From Valencia hispanica (Eukaryota; Chordata; Actinopteri; Cyprinodontiformes; Valenciidae): DNA of 64,000 nucleotides. Made by a program: the position numbers and the translations under genes. The stretch spans positions 7,991,001 through 8,055,000 of the forward strand of contig OY747704.1 of assembly GCA_963556495.2 (NCBI GenBank), written 5' to 3'. The notes below the pieces were generated by a model. That model worked only from the letters and a program-made list of their open reading frames with translations, was not told the DNA's origin and did no database searches. Numbering within the stretch: the stretch's first letter is position 1; each line of letters starts with the position of its first letter. Below, in pieces: positions 10,862 to 22,807 of the stretch.

Positions 10862-11220
10862 TATTAGAGCTATCTCTGTAGTTATGCTGCTATAGGTTTA
10901 GACTGTTGGAGGACAGACTGACTACTTTTATTCACTCTGCTACTTCACGCTGCTACTTTTCTCTTCTACTACTCTCCAGGTGCATTATTTGTTTTTCCTC
11001 TGTGTTTTTTTCTCTCCGTAGAAACTACACCTGGTCTGGCGTTCTGCTCTTCTGCAATGCCTTGTTGGACGGGGGGAATCGACTGGTATGAAGCTCCCAG
11101 TAACCGATCGTCCTCCGTGTCCTGTTATCAACTTTTTACTTTCTTTAATATAGAAAGTACTCTCACATAAGTTATTTTGTTTCTTTCTGTGTCTCTGCTC
11201 TGTCTTGTCAAACTTTTCTG
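10862..11220 (+). mobile_element. L2 LINE 3' UTR fragment
   Basis: GAGCTATCTCTGTAGTTATGCTGCTATAGG.., a TCTCTCCGTAGAA block and TCTCTGCTCTGTCTTGTC match, in order, the 3' untranslated region of the L2 at 50826-51050. It is a detached, diverged copy. Confidence 0.75.
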
Positions 11221-11507
11221 TCTTGTTATGTTTACATCCTTAAGCAGACTTCAGAGGTCTGAAATATAAAACATCCAACCTGAGGAACCACTGCAGACTG
11301 GATCCTGAGGAAATCAGGATGATTAATACCTCCAAACATCAGTGTGAAAAACTCTGAACTGAACTGTTGTACATTTAAACGGTATATCTATTTACAAAAT
11401 TCACTGGTCTCTTAAATGTGTATATAGATAAAGTTTCATTGCTTTGATTACATTTTACCCAGTTTACAAAATGTATTTAATTTTTTCAATGTGTTCCCTT
11501 GGCGTTA
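11221..11507. other. Unassigned interval
   Basis: Nothing recognised; possibly further decayed L2 3' sequence. Confidence 0.35.
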
Positions 11508-11697
11508 AGGATTCTGTGTTGGGGCATCGTGTGGTGTAGAGGCTAGTGTGGGCGCCCTCTGTGCAGAAACCTCAGCCCTCGACGTGGTTGTCCTGAGTTC
11601 GACTTCTATCCTCGTGTCATCTCCCAATTCTCTCCCCTTTTCTACTCTATCCACTTTCAAATAAAGACCACTATGGCCACAAAAAAAAAGGGGAATC
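11508..11697 (+). mobile_element. tRNA-derived SINE
   Basis: A tRNA-like head (GTGGTGTAGAGGCTAGTG, then GAGTTCGACTTCT as a box-B-like element) is followed by a CT-rich body (ATCTCCCAATTCTCTCCCCTTT), CTTTCAAATAAAGACCACTATGGCC and a poly-A run. Related copies lie at about 40595 (+) and 53965 (-). Transcription would be by RNA polymerase III if active. Confidence 0.7.
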
Positions 11698-12867
11698 TGT
11701 GTTTTTTCTGCACTCTCAGTACTTATCACATCCTTTGATAATGAGGCCACCATGGTTATCACATTTGCAATATGACTCCTATCAATCTGTGGCATTTGCA
11801 TGTATAGAAGATTTCAGTACCTTAATCGTCATTGTTGTTGCTGTGGAGGAGGTAACCTCATCAGTCGTAGAAGACACAGGTAAAGCTGGTCACTGCTTTA
11901 AACTGGCAGGGGGCTCTGTGCGCCTAGGCATCCACACCAACACCCATCTACACAAAAACATCAGTGGGATTTGCAGAAATTATGAGCTTCACTTGGCATT
12001 GAGGCTGGATGCTGCTAGCATGTCTTTTTTCTGTTGCTTACTGACAGAAAAAAAGATGCTATTGTTGAGGAGATCTGCCAATCGTGAGAGCGAAACAGTC
12101 AAGGGTCCTGGCTGATCCAGTGCAACCCAGCTCACGCTATATCCTGCACTTCCAGCACCTCACTTTTAATATACTAGAGACTTTAGGGGCTTGGTTGTAG
12201 GGTGGGGGAGACTCTGCTGAAAAATGTAATAAAAATTTGATCACAATATTTTGTAGTATTTTTTGTGATAACAATAAAAGTGACTATAAAAAAACTATTC
12301 ACAACTTCTTTGCAGTGTTTTTAGCAAGCTGTATCACTCTGATTGACTGTCAGCAATCAAAGCCCCACAAAAAGAAATACTGTTTAAAAAATGCTAACCC
12401 ATTTTTAAATAGGCTTCTTCTTTTCAGCAGTTAAATAAAGATGTGTGATTTTATCACTAAGCTCCACACAGTAACTGCATTTAATCACATTCTCAAATTT
12501 ATTGATATTCATTGTTGCTCTCATGAAACACTGTGTTGAAAATATTAAAAAAATAAATTTCCCACAACACATTCAGCTTAGGGGTTTTTAAACATTATTA
12601 ATTAGAATGCATCATTTTCACAATAAACATTACGATAAATGCCTACCTCTCAGTTTCCCACACCCCAGCCACAACGGCAATTCTAATATACTTCAGACAT
12701 ACACATCTGCATTCATAGTAACATTTCACATTACCACAGACAAATATGTGTTCTGCCCTACTTTGTGTGGCGTTATTGGGGTGGGTGGGACTCCCAGGGA
12801 TGTAGTGGATGGGCTTTGTGCCACAGGGACTATTATTTTTGCTCCCTTTGTTTTCTGTTTTTGATCT
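11698..12867. other. Unassigned interval
   Basis: About 1.2 kb without a supported gene. The tract near 12235-12290 (TTGATCACAATATTTTGTAG..GTGATAACAATAAAAG) resembles decayed hAT-type sequence. No other feature. Confidence 0.35.
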
Positions 12868-13189
12868 CTAACCCTCTGGCGCACAGTGGTCTCTGCAGTG
12901 GACAGCTATTCAAAAGGGTTTCTCTCCTTAATGCAATGGATTTTGGTGTTAAACTTCATATCAGCCTCTAGAGTGGTCTCTACTGCCCCACTCCATTGAA
13001 GTTTCTTCAGCGGTCAGTCAATGTGCAAGTACATTTATTTTGAAACCAAGATGGCTGACAAATAGCCACACTTGTTGACCACTCTTGTAAATTCCAGTTG
13101 GTAATTATATTTTAGAAGAACCCTGGAAGTTGAAAAAATATGATGCTATACAGTAACCCCTAGAATCTGATAGACACCCCCCCAGAACC

Positions 13190-13330
13190 GGAACGATCAG
13201 GGCTGTCAACTCTCACACTTACTGTGAGATACACGCATTTGAGTTCCCTCGTGGTGCCGCTGCTGCTGAAGTCTGTTTGCTTTTCATTTGGATCTCTACT
13301 GCGAAACAGGTAGGCTATGCATAAATTTAG
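13190..13330. mobile_element. hAT-like end (CAGGGCTGTCAACTCTCAC)
   Basis: CAGGGCTGTCAACTCTCACAC..GTGAGATACACGCATTTGAG resembles a common fish hAT terminus. Only one end is identified. Confidence 0.4.
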
Positions 13331-13584
13331 CCACGTAAAACATCACTCAGCTTGTCACTTCCCAATTGGTTCATCATTTATATATGATCATGTGCGCTGC
13401 CAACCATGCTAACCCAGTTTAGCCCGACTGTTAGTTTGAACTCTTTAAGCGCCAAAAGTCGTAAATATTATCCCTCATGTAGTTACTACACCAACAGTAT
13501 TTAAAGGCTGAAAACCGCCTGCAAGTCGGGGAGTCGCAGTAGCAGTCAGAGGGTAGAGAGAGTGAATTGTAGAGAGAACTTACC

Positions 13585-13876
13585 ATGGAGAGAGGTCTGT
13601 TCACCACTGACGAAGCACTTCAAGTAATTGCTGATTCAGATTTTGAGGAAGAAAATTCACTTTCTGATGAATATATCCAGCGAGACAGAAAGTGTGTCAG
13701 TGCATAGCGACAGTCAGTCCATTTGCCATGATAATCCAAGGGCGCCTAAAATGCGCCTGATGCACAGCTTCAGCTTGTCCGGGGTGGGAGAAAGAGACGG
13801 GGAGCCGGTAGCAGTGGGGTTCAAAACACCGCAGCTGCTTCTGATAACCATGACGGTACACAAGCAGCACATATAG
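13585..13876 (+). pseudogene. piggyBac-like transposase N-terminus remnant
   Basis: From ATG 13585 the frame reads MERGLFTTDEALQVIADSDF then EEENSLSDE, an N-terminal TTDEAL motif and acidic/serine-rich region as in piggyBac-type transposases. It then shifts frame into SSETESVSVHSDSQS, again acidic-serine rich. GGTAGCAG..GGGGTT..ACACCGC is locally duplicated (13800-13835 and 13915-13950). The catalytic domain is absent. Confidence 0.5.
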
Positions 13877-13954
13877 CGTCCGATGCTCTGCTTCACCAGA
13901 GAAGGGGAGGGGGAGGCGGTAGCAGAGGGGGTTAACACCGCTGCTTCTTGCAGC

Positions 13955-14275
13955 CAGTGTTGCCAACTTAGCGAAAAAAGCACCTAGCGACATTTCTGAC
14001 CACCCTTAGCTAGTTTCTGTGAAACTTTGTCGCCGATATTTCCTGCAGTTTTAGGGACTCGGACTGCTCCTTCCCAAAGGGAATGATCTGCATGATCAGA
14101 CTGTCCACTGACCAATCATAAACCAAGCCACTCACAAACGAAGTTGTTTTGTAGTTAATGTTAATTCAAAAGTAAAAAATAAATCAGCATGTATATAAGA
14201 CCGATCTTTCAACGGGAATTAAGGCAGAGGCTTGTCTGTACTACGCTGCATCGCACACCTGTGGTGCATTCAAGG
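13955..14275. mobile_element. hAT-like fragment (CAGTGTTGCCAACTTAGCG)
   Basis: The opening CAGTGTTGCCAACTTAGCG is a fish MITE terminus related to the one at 3191-3330. Rex1-like copy B truncates it on the right. Confidence 0.4.
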
Positions 14276-14279
14276 AACG

Positions 14280-16122
14280 TTCAATTCAATTCAATTCAAT
14301 TCAAAATACTTTATTGATCCCAGAGGGAAATTAAGTGTTGGTATAGCTCATATAATTAATTCTTTAAGGAGTTGTTGTAGATGATGATGGCTGTGGGCAG
14401 GAAGGATTTCCTGTAGCGGTCTGTATTGCAGCGAAACTGAAGAAGCCTCCGACTGAAGACGCTCTGTTGTTGTATGACTGTCTCATGAAGAGGATGCTTA
14501 GGGTTGTCCATCATTTTTTTTATTTGATCAAGAATCCTTCTTTGCATTGTCATCTCCAGATTTTCCACAGTTGTCCCAAGAACAGAACCAGCCTTCTTTA
14601 TCAGGTTGTTTAGCCTATTTAAGTCCCTGGCTCTGATGCTGCTATCCCAACAGATGACGGCTGAAGAGATTGCACTCTCCACAACAGACTTGTAGAAGAT
14701 CTCCAGCATCTTGCTGCAAACCTTGAAGGACCTAAGCTTCCTCAAGAAGTACAGTCTGCTCTGTCCCTTCTTGTAGAAGGTTTCACTGTTGCGCCTCCAG
14801 TCCAGTCTGTTGTCAAGGTGAACTCCGAGGTATTTATATTCCTCAACCACCTCCACTTCTTCTCCCATGATGGAAACAGTGTTTGACTTATCCCTGTTTC
14901 TTCTGAAATCTACAATCATCTCCTTTGTTTTGTTCACATTCAAGGTGAGACGATTGTTTCCACACCATGTCACAAAGCGGTCCACCAGCCCTCTGTATTC
15001 AGCTTCTTGTCCATCTCTGATACACCCGACAATTGCAGAGTCATCTGAGTATTTCTGCAGATGACAGGTCTCTGATTTGTACTGGAAGTCTGAGGTGTAC
15101 AGAGTGAAAAGGAATGGTGAGAGTACGGTCCCCTGTGGTGCTCCTGTGCTGCTGACCACCTGGTTTGACACACAATTCTTCAGTCTTACAAATTGTGGTC
15201 TGTTGGTCAGGTAGTCATTGATTCAGGCGATTGTTGAGGACTCCACCTGTGTCTTCAGGAGTTTCTGGCAAAGCAAATCAGGCTGAATTGTGTTAAATGC
15301 ACTGGAGAAATCAAGGAACATGATCCTCACAGTGCTGCCTGCTTTGTCCAGATGACAGTGGGTTGGTTGAAGTAGGTGGATGATGGCATCTTCAACTCCA
15401 TCTCCACAGCGATAAGCAAACTGCAGTGGGTCCTGATACGTTCTTGTTTGCTTACTCAGGGGTGCCAACAGGAGTCTCTCCAGGACCTTCATGATGTGGG
15501 ATGTCAGGGCAACGGGTCTATAGTCATTGATGACTGATGGGTGAGTTATTTTGGGTACTGGAACAAGGCAGGATGTCTTCTGGGGCTGACACCATCTGGA
15601 CCTGCAGCCTTGTTCAGGTTCAGTTTCTCCAGCTGCCTCTTCACCTGACTTTTGGAGACAGACAAGTGGGAGGGGGAGGCAAAGGGGGTAGCAGCATTTC
15701 CTGACTTGGTTGAAGTCAGACTTGTGGAATTGGCTGAGGTGAAGGATAAAACATCCGATGTGTAACAGGAAAGCTGTTGGTCAGAGAAGAGTGGGATGTC
15801 TGTTTGGCTGGGAACAGGAGAGGAGGATGCTGCGCTAGTTCCTGAACTGAACCTGTTGAAGAATATGTTCAGTTCATTGACTCTGTCCAGACTTCCATCT
15901 ATCCAATCCTTGCTGTCCTTAAAACCTGTGATCTTTCTCATTCCTGACCAGACATCTCTGATATTGTTCCTCTGTAGTTTATTCTCCAGCTTCTTCCTGT
16001 ATGCCTTCTTGCTGTCTCTGATCTTGACCTTAAGTTGCTTCTGTATACTCCTCAGTAATTCCCTGTCTCCCTCCCTGAAGGCTCTTTTTTTCTTGTTTAG
16101 CAGTTCCTTCAGGTCACTGGTT
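14280..16122 (-). mobile_element. Rex1-like LINE copy B, 5'-truncated
   Basis: The 3' tail at the left is GGGATCAATAAAGTATTTTG followed by TTGAATTGAATTG repeats. Minus-strand ORF2 pieces follow: 15941-15546 (RKITGFKDSKDWIDGSLDRVNELNIFF..), 15492-15223 (MKVLERLLLAPL..QFAYR.. IMFLDFSSAFNTI, motif A) and 15171-14356 (motif C YSDDSAIVG, then TLNVNKTKEMIVDFRR, EYKYLGVHLD and a C-terminal KSFLPTAIIIYNNSL). The last 271-aa frame is open, so this copy is younger than copy A. Frameshifts lie near 15200 and 15500-15550. It inserted into the piggyBac-like element. Endonuclease is missing. Confidence 0.85.
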
Positions 16123-16739
16123 CGAAATTTATGGTGAGTTCAAAAACGTAGGACATTTAAAACTTATGACAAAAACAACCCCCACTGAAAATAATACCAT
16201 AAGCAATAAACATTTGATGCATGCTAAATATGCCCTACTTATTTTTACAAAGTACTAAAAAACAAACAACTATATTCTCTATTAATTTCGTCTTCATGAG
16301 ATATCTCAGCAAATGTATTTTTTTCTCAGAACTTTACCTTGCAATGAAAGATAGCACACACTAAAGCACTACAAGCAATGTCATCTAGATCGATAAACAT
16401 CTGCAAATATAAAAAACTCCAAAGAAACTACAAAAAAACTCAAAAAAAACTTTAAAAAAACGACCCCTCCAAAAAAAACTAAAAGAAAAAACAAAACTAA
16501 AATGAAACTAAAATATAAAAAAGATGAACATCTGTAAAATGTAAGAAATCCAATATGACCGCCACCTGATGATGTCATGATATGCAAATTAGATGAGTGA
16601 ATCTGTTCCTATCACAAACTTTGGGTCATCCTGAAGATTTTTATAATCGACAATATGCCTTAATGTCTAACCATATTTAAGCTACAAGCTTTTGAAATAG
16701 TGATTTTACTGGAAAAAACCCTAGTGCCTAAAGAGTTAA
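16123..16739. other. Right part of the piggyBac-like element, no gene
   Basis: AT-rich. About 16410-16530 is an A-rich tract of (ACTA/ACTC)AAAAAAA-type units, and 16560-16720 resembles fish MITE sequence (ACTTTGGGTCATCCTGAAG). No coding content. Confidence 0.4.
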
Positions 16740-17125
16740 GTGTAAAATAGCAGTATAGTTACAATGTGTGTCCCTGTGTTCTAGTGACCCACGCAGATCG
16801 GGTAAATTACCATAGTTGGGACTGACAGGCTTTGTAATGCTATTTTGTTGTTGTTAAAAACTGTTAGTTAATAGCTCACACCCTCACTTACAATTACTCA
16901 AAATATGCATTGCAGTTTCAGCAATTGTTTTAAAAGAGGGAAAAATGTATGTTTTATTTTAAAACATTTAGCAGAAAGAAGGCGCGGGACATACATTTCT
17001 TTATTTTTTACTGCGAATCCTTGATTTACGGTTGCCACCCCAGCAGAACTAGGTGCCCCTCCTGTGCCACCCCTGAAAAAAAAAGACTGGACACGCCACT
17101 GATAATACCTTGATTCTTTTTGTTT
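16740..17125. mobile_element. Interval ending in a hAT-like terminus
   Basis: Read on the minus strand, about 17100 begins CAGTGGCGTGTCCAGTC, a frequent fish hAT MITE terminus. The rest has no recognised feature. Confidence 0.35.
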
Positions 17126-17139
17126 TAAAATGTTCTTTT
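17126..17139. repeat. Target-site duplication, L1 3' side
   Basis: TAAAATGTTCTTTT, identical to 22794-22807. It flanks the minus-strand L1. Confidence 0.85.
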
Positions 17140-17684
17140 TTTAAAAATTTTTAAACAATTTTGTTTATTGGTTTTTTTGACAATTGTATAAAACATTCAA
17201 CAACAATCGATGTAACCCCCCACCCTGAGACAGATCTCAGCAGGTCAGGAATTTAAACTTAAAATAAACCTAAAAAAAACTCATAACACCATTAAACATT
17301 GATGCACCCACCAATTTACTAAAAATACATGTACATATTTGTATAGACCCTTATGTATGTAATTTGCAGTGTATATACCCAGAATTTAGCTTGCTATTAT
17401 GTAAAAAAGCAAGTAAACAGGTAATCTAAAATTTGTAGCCCTATACATACATATACACACAGTTATACATATACACACAGTTATACACATACACACACAT
17501 ACTGTAAATGCACACCTAACCAAAGACACATAAAAGAAGAATAAAGAAAAACTACAATAAAGAAAAATATACAAGTATAGTCATCCTCCTTTCTTTTCAT
17601 CCCTTCCCAGAATTCTCTTCTCTTTTTTATATTTTATAACTTATTCATTTATTTTCTCCTCTAGCCTTGACACAAGATTAAACT

Positions 17685-20600
17685 TTACTGAGATGTGAAT
17701 GGATCAGTAAAAGTTATTGTTTGGTCGGTGGTATCTACAGTCAGATTATTTACAAATCTTAAGAATGGGGTCCACATTTCATAAAACTCCTCAACTTTAC
17801 CCCTCACGATGTAGGTTAATTTTACTAATGCCAGGGAGTGGGACATTTCTTTTATCCATTGGGTACAGTTTGGTCTCTGGATATTCTTCCAATTCAGATC
17901 TATTACTCGTTCAGCTTGTATCAAAAAGAAATCAATTAGTTTATGTTTCTTTGCGTTTATGGGAACATCTTTAGGGTATATATGCAGTGTACATAATGTG
18001 GGATCAACAGGGACCGTGCTTGCCGTTAACTTAGAGATCAATTCTACAACTTCCCTCCAAAACATCTGGAGCTTCCCACACTCCCACATACAATGGAGCC
18101 TGGTGCCCGTTTCCTCATTGCATTTAATGCAAGTGTCTGGAATGTTACGATTAAAACGATGTACTTTAGCAGGTGTAATATAAGTCCTAAACAACCATTT
18201 ATACTGTAGCAATCTACCCCTGGTGCTTATTGTTTGGGTTTGAGACAGAAGGCATGTCCTGTGCCAATCCTCTACAGAGACATCAGACCTAAGATCATTC
18301 TTCCATGCAGACAGAAACGAGTGGGAATTTTCTTTTGAACCTGCTAAAAGTATATTATAGAAACCATACAGTTGGCCTCTGCCATACAGATGGTTTATTG
18401 TATATTGCTCAATAATGGACAGTGAGGGTTCTATAGTAGATTTAGTTTGTGAACTTATAAAGTTCCTTATTTGTAGATATTTGAAAAAATGCTTCCTTGG
18501 AAGATTATATTTTTCTACTAGTTGTTGAAACGACATCATAGTACCTACATCATATAGATTTCCTATCCTGATCAATCCTTTATCCATCCAATGTTTGAAG
18601 CCCATGTCATTTCTCCCTGGCTTAAAATCATAATTTCCCCAAACCGGCGTGAAGTTTGAGAATTTAATGGTCTGGTTTAGAAAGGTGTGTGCCTCATGTC
18701 AGATTTGTAAAGTGTTTTTAAGGAATGGGTTATGCGTGTGTTTCTTAAGTGATTGTGTTCGTCTAATCTTATTGTTCTCCATCTCCACCCAAGTTGGAAC
18801 CTCTCTAGTGGTAAAAGTAAAACATAGCTGCCCTAAGTTGGGCTGCCCAATAATAAAGCTTCATGTTGGGTACTTTAAGGCCCCCCCCCCCCCCCCCCCC
18901 CCCCGGTCATAGGGTAGATAAAGGAGAGAGAGACGCAGTCTTGGACGTCTATTGTTCCAAATAAAGCAGGAAAAGCTTTTTTTTTTATGTTGAGAAATAG
19001 AAGGCTGGCAGAGGAAGAGGAATTGATTGAAACAGATATAGGAATTTAGGCAAGATCGACATTTTGATAATATTAATGCGCCCTATCATTGACACAGGCC
19101 GTGGGCTCCATCTCTGTAGTAATTCTTCTACCTCTTTCATCAGAGGATCATAATTGTTTATAACAACATTTTCAAAGTTGGGTGTTATTTTTATTCCCAG
19201 ATAAGTAAACCCTTCTGGGGCATAAGCAAATTGTGTGGGAATTGTCGGGCATTCTCTCTCGGCCCTGTTTAGTAATTGTAGAGCACTCTTACCGCTATTG
19301 ATTTTGTATCCAGAGACTTCTCCAAATATCTTGAGTAGTTTATTAAGAGACCCTATAGAAGTCTCTAGGTTTGTCAGAAACAAAACATCATCTGCAAAAA
19401 GCGCCAGACGATGCTCAGTCTCTCCTATCTTTATGCCTGTAATTTCAAGAGATTGACGTATTGCGATGGCCAGGGGTTCGATGGCAAACATGAATAATAG
19501 AGGTGACAGTGGGCATCCTTGGCGTGTGGATCTACATAATTTAAAGGGCTTTGAAACATGACTATTTGTTATAATTTCTGCCATGGGCTCTGTATATAAT
19601 ATTCTAATCCATTTGAGGTATCCTTCCCCAAAACCAAATCTTTTCAGAACTTCAAAAAGATATTCCCATTCAACCCTGTCAAAAGCCTTGTCGGCATCTA
19701 ATGACAGAATTGCATGTCCTTTGGAATTGTTTTTAGAATATAGTATGTTTAACAATCTGCGTGTGTTATGGAATGCTTGTCTGCCCTGTACAAACCCGTT
19801 TTGGTCAGTATGGATCAGATGTGGGACAATTTTTTCTAATCGTCTAGCCATGGCTTTACATAGAATTCTGGTGTCACATGACATTAAAGATATAGGGCGG
19901 TACGATGCTCTCTCAGCGGGGGATTTGCCCGGTTTTAATAAGAGAGAAATGACTGCTGATCTTAAGGATGGGGGTAATATTCCCTTTTCATAGGACTCAT
20001 TAAACATCTCAAGAAGATGTGGTAACAGTTTTCCTGCAAATTTCTTATATAGTTCTATGAGAAGGCCATCTGGCCCAGGGGCTTTCCCACTATTCAAACC
20101 TTTCAAGGCTTCTATTAGTTTCTCAATACATACGTTTTTTTCAAGAGTGGTCATCACCTATTTGGTCAAAGTCGGAAATTTCAGATAATCCAAGAAGCTA
20201 TTTTGCTTTTCTCTGTTATCAGGGTACTCAGATTTATACAAATCTTCATAATATTTTGAAAAAGCACCATTTATTTCAATTTTATTTAATTCTTTTTTCA
20301 GTAGTATTTAGTTGATCATAGTATATTTTGGATTTATATTTACTGTAACTTAATATCTGACCCCTTATAAAAGCTTTGAATGCCTCCCACTTAACTGATG
20401 CATTAGTTTCATTTGTATTTAGAGAGAAATATTCATCTATTTTCTCTTCAAGAAATTTGACAAAGTCAGGATATTGCAGCCATCTGGAATCAAATCGAAA
20501 TCTTGGTGGTGATGAAAATATACTAGATACCTGCAACGTTAGTGATATTGGAGCATGGTCAGACGAAAAAATACTATCGTACCAACATTTCTCAGTTTTT

Positions 20601-21227
20601 GATAATAGGCCATTAGAGATCAGAAAATAATCGATCCTAGAGTATGTTTTATGGGTTGTTGAAAAGCATGAATATTCCTTTTTATTAGGGTTGAGATATC
20701 GCCAAATGTCTATCAAATTTAACTCATTCATAAATTTCTTAATTGTTGATGAGAAGTGTCAGTACCAGTAGCGCGATCCTGTACTGGCTCCAACACGCAG
20801 TTGAAATCACCACCTATAATACATTGACCAGGGTAGGATGATAAAGAAAGAAAAAGGTTTTGCTAAAATGATATATGTTAGGCGCATATACACTTACTAA
20901 ATTAATCTGGGAGGATACCAAGGTGCCATTGAGTATAATATACCTCCCAAGAGGATCTATGAATTTGTCTTTTAACTGGAAAGGGATTGTTTTATGGATT
21001 AATATAATGACACCTCGAGCATGAGAAGTAAAGCACGCTGAGTGAACTTGTCCTGGCCACCTTTTTGTAACACTTTTGACATTATCTTTAGTCAGATGCG
21101 TTTCCTGCATAAAAATTATATTAGATTTCATTAGCCTGATCCTGTTTAGAACCTGTTTAAGTTTGACTAATTTATTCAGTCCTCTTGTGTTCCAGCTAGA
21201 GATCCTTAACTCTGAACCATTAACCAT
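17685..21227 (-). pseudogene. L1 ORF2 (endonuclease plus reverse transcriptase), frameshifted
   Basis: Endonuclease: 21227-20814 (ELRISSWNTRGLNK.., MQETHL, LVSVYAPN), continuing near 20800 (IIGGDFNCVLEP) and 20731-20282 (SRIDYFLIS, SSDHAPISLTL). Reverse transcriptase: 20157-18985 with GKAPGPDG, YRPISLM, LDADKAFDRVEW (motif A), TRQGCPLSP and ALFADDVLFL (motif C). The C-terminal region 18605-17685 includes CIKCNEETGTRLHCMWEC, a Cys/His knuckle. Breaks lie at about 20860-20730, 20280-20157 and 18985-18605. A run of 24 G on the coding strand falls in the last gap. Confidence 0.9.
18881..18904. repeat. (C)24 homopolymer inside L1 ORF2
   Basis: Twenty-four consecutive C, read as G on the coding strand, within the ORF2 C-terminal half. 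In frame it encodes a glycine run between YLPYDR and ALKYPT-like sequence. It may be partly a sequencing or assembly artefact. Confidence 0.9.
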
Positions 21228-21771
21228 GGGATATAATCTTGTTTTTTTAAATTCCTCATTGATTCAGGATGACATAAACTAAACAATGCAGAAACAGAAA
21301 AATAAATGAAAAAAAAAAGGGTAAAAAGACAAGCATAAAAACAGCGTAGTGAGATCTCAACCCCCTTATGCGCTTTCCCAAACAGAGCGCATATGAAGAA
21401 CACAATGAGCTGTTAACCCTGGTTATGCAGAACGTTTGATCCACCAAAGGAGGAGCTATGTGTACCATATACCGCCACATACCTTTATTGGCTCGCTCAC
21501 TAATTGAGTAAGAAAGGAAAACATAAAATTAATTCAAATAAAATCGACTGTGGACTCGAATCCCAGCGTTTTTTTGTTTGTTTTTGTTTTTAAAGGGGAA
21601 AGTAAAAGTGAAACAAGGGATCAAATAAATGAGGAAGAGGTAGGGAGCGGAAAGGTAAGACGTAATGTAATTACTTACAGCCCTTCACACGCAGTTCCAT
21701 CATTATTAAAGTGTTTACTGAATATTATTGTCCATACTTAAATTTACCCTCCGTTGGAGATGGTTTCCCCC

Positions 21772-22667
21772 TCACTTCTCTGGACGTGGAGATTTTCCTG
21801 AAGCCAGCTGCATCTTCTGGAGAAAGTTCTTTGCTTCAGCGACCGTCTTAAAGATCTGACGTTGATCCTCGTGCGTAATTACCAGGTGCGCTGGGTAGAG
21901 CATCCCGTAGCGGACATTCAGGGCTCGAAACTGGGCCTTGACGCCGTCAAACTGTCGCTGGCATTGACGGGTCTCTGTCGATAAATCTGGGTAGAAGCTG
22001 ATCCGATGATTCTCATACTGCAAATCTCTCAGTCTCCTGGCTGCTGTCAGTATCTTCCCACGGTCCTTATAGTTCAGAAGTTTCATGATGATGGTTCTGG
22101 GTGCTATGGAACGCTTTGGATTCACCTGACTGATCCTGTGTGCCCTCTCAATGACCGGGGTTGGCGTGAGTGCATCGCCCAGCACTTTAGGAAGCCAGTT
22201 TTCTAAGAAGTTGCACATGTCTGGCCCTTCAACTTTTTCAGGGAGACCAACTATTCTTAGATTGGATCGCCTTGCCCGATCTTCCTGGTCCTGGATTTTA
22301 TTTGTTAAAATTTCCACCTTTTCTTCCAGGTGTTTGACTTTTTGTTTTAGCGCTGTTGTTTCTTCCTCCGCCAGTGAGACTCGCTCCTCCACCTCTCCCA
22401 TCCTCCACGAGTGTGTCGACAGTTCTCCCTTAATGTTGTTAATAGCCTCCACCACATCAGCTGATTGTTTAGTGAAATCTTCTTTCAGTGCACGGATTGC
22501 ACAGAGTATATCTCTATTTGTTGGTGCGTCTTCCTCTCATTAGGATTAGCATCATTGCTAACGCTACCTGAGGCCATGCTAGGAACAACGCTAGTAGTGT
22601 CTTTTTGCAAAGTCTTGGATGGTTGTTGTCCAGTTTTGGTATTTTTTGGAGGCATATTATCTGCCAA
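21772..22667 (-). pseudogene. L1 ORF1 (RNA-binding coiled-coil protein), one frameshift
   Basis: The N-terminus (MADNMPPKNTKTGQQPSK..) is 22667 to about 22520. After a frame change the protein continues DFTKQSADVVEAINNIKGEL, a coiled coil (EVEERVSLAEEETTALKQKV..EEKVEILTNKIQDQEDR), then RRSNLRIVGLPEKVEG (RRM-like start) and the C-terminal domain (PRTIIMKLLNYKDRGKILTA..YPDLS..). This is the Transposase_22/L1 ORF1p architecture, which binds L1 RNA as a trimer. The C-terminal 227 residues are open (22455-21772). Confidence 0.85.
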
Positions 22668-22793
22668 ATTCTCCCTTAAACACTTAGCCTGAATGTACTC
22701 GAGTCTTCTGTCGGTGTGACCAGTATTTTTCAGTTGATTAGCAAGGAGCCAAGCTTACTGCGAACTCTCACCAGCACGCCATAACCGGAAGTC

Positions 22794-22807
22794 TAAAATG
22801 TTCTTTT
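22794..22807. repeat. Target-site duplication, L1 5' side
   Basis: TAAAATGTTCTTTT, identical to 17126-17139. Confidence 0.85.

Larger units (their letters stand above)
12868..16739 (+). mobile_element. Decayed piggyBac-like element, split by a Rex1-like LINE
   Basis: The left end reads CTAACCCTCTGGCGCACAG. The right end on the minus strand reads TTAACTCTTTAGGCACTAGGG. These are similar piggyBac-style termini (TTAACYCTTT..). Inside lies a piggyBac-like N-terminal remnant at 13585. Rex1-like copy B (about 1.84 kb) interrupts it, leaving about 2 kb of element. Other hAT-like pieces (13200, 13955) are also inside. The left TTAA is mutated to CTAA. The boundaries are a hypothesis. Confidence 0.45.
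17140..22793 (-). mobile_element. Full-length Tx1/Swimmer-like L1 LINE
   Basis: This 5.65-kb element has a 5' UTR (22793-22668), ORF1, ORF2 with endonuclease and reverse transcriptase, and an AT-rich 3' UTR ending in a T-rich (A-tail) stretch next to the 14-bp duplication TAAAATGTTCTTTT. The full length and perfect duplication indicate a fairly recent insertion. Frameshifts in both ORFs and a homopolymer in ORF2 make it inactive. The clade name is by resemblance. Confidence 0.85.

Noticed and set aside
11699..12115. 138-aa plus-strand open frame
   Set aside because: Follows a SINE poly-A tail, no conserved residues, no splice or start context.
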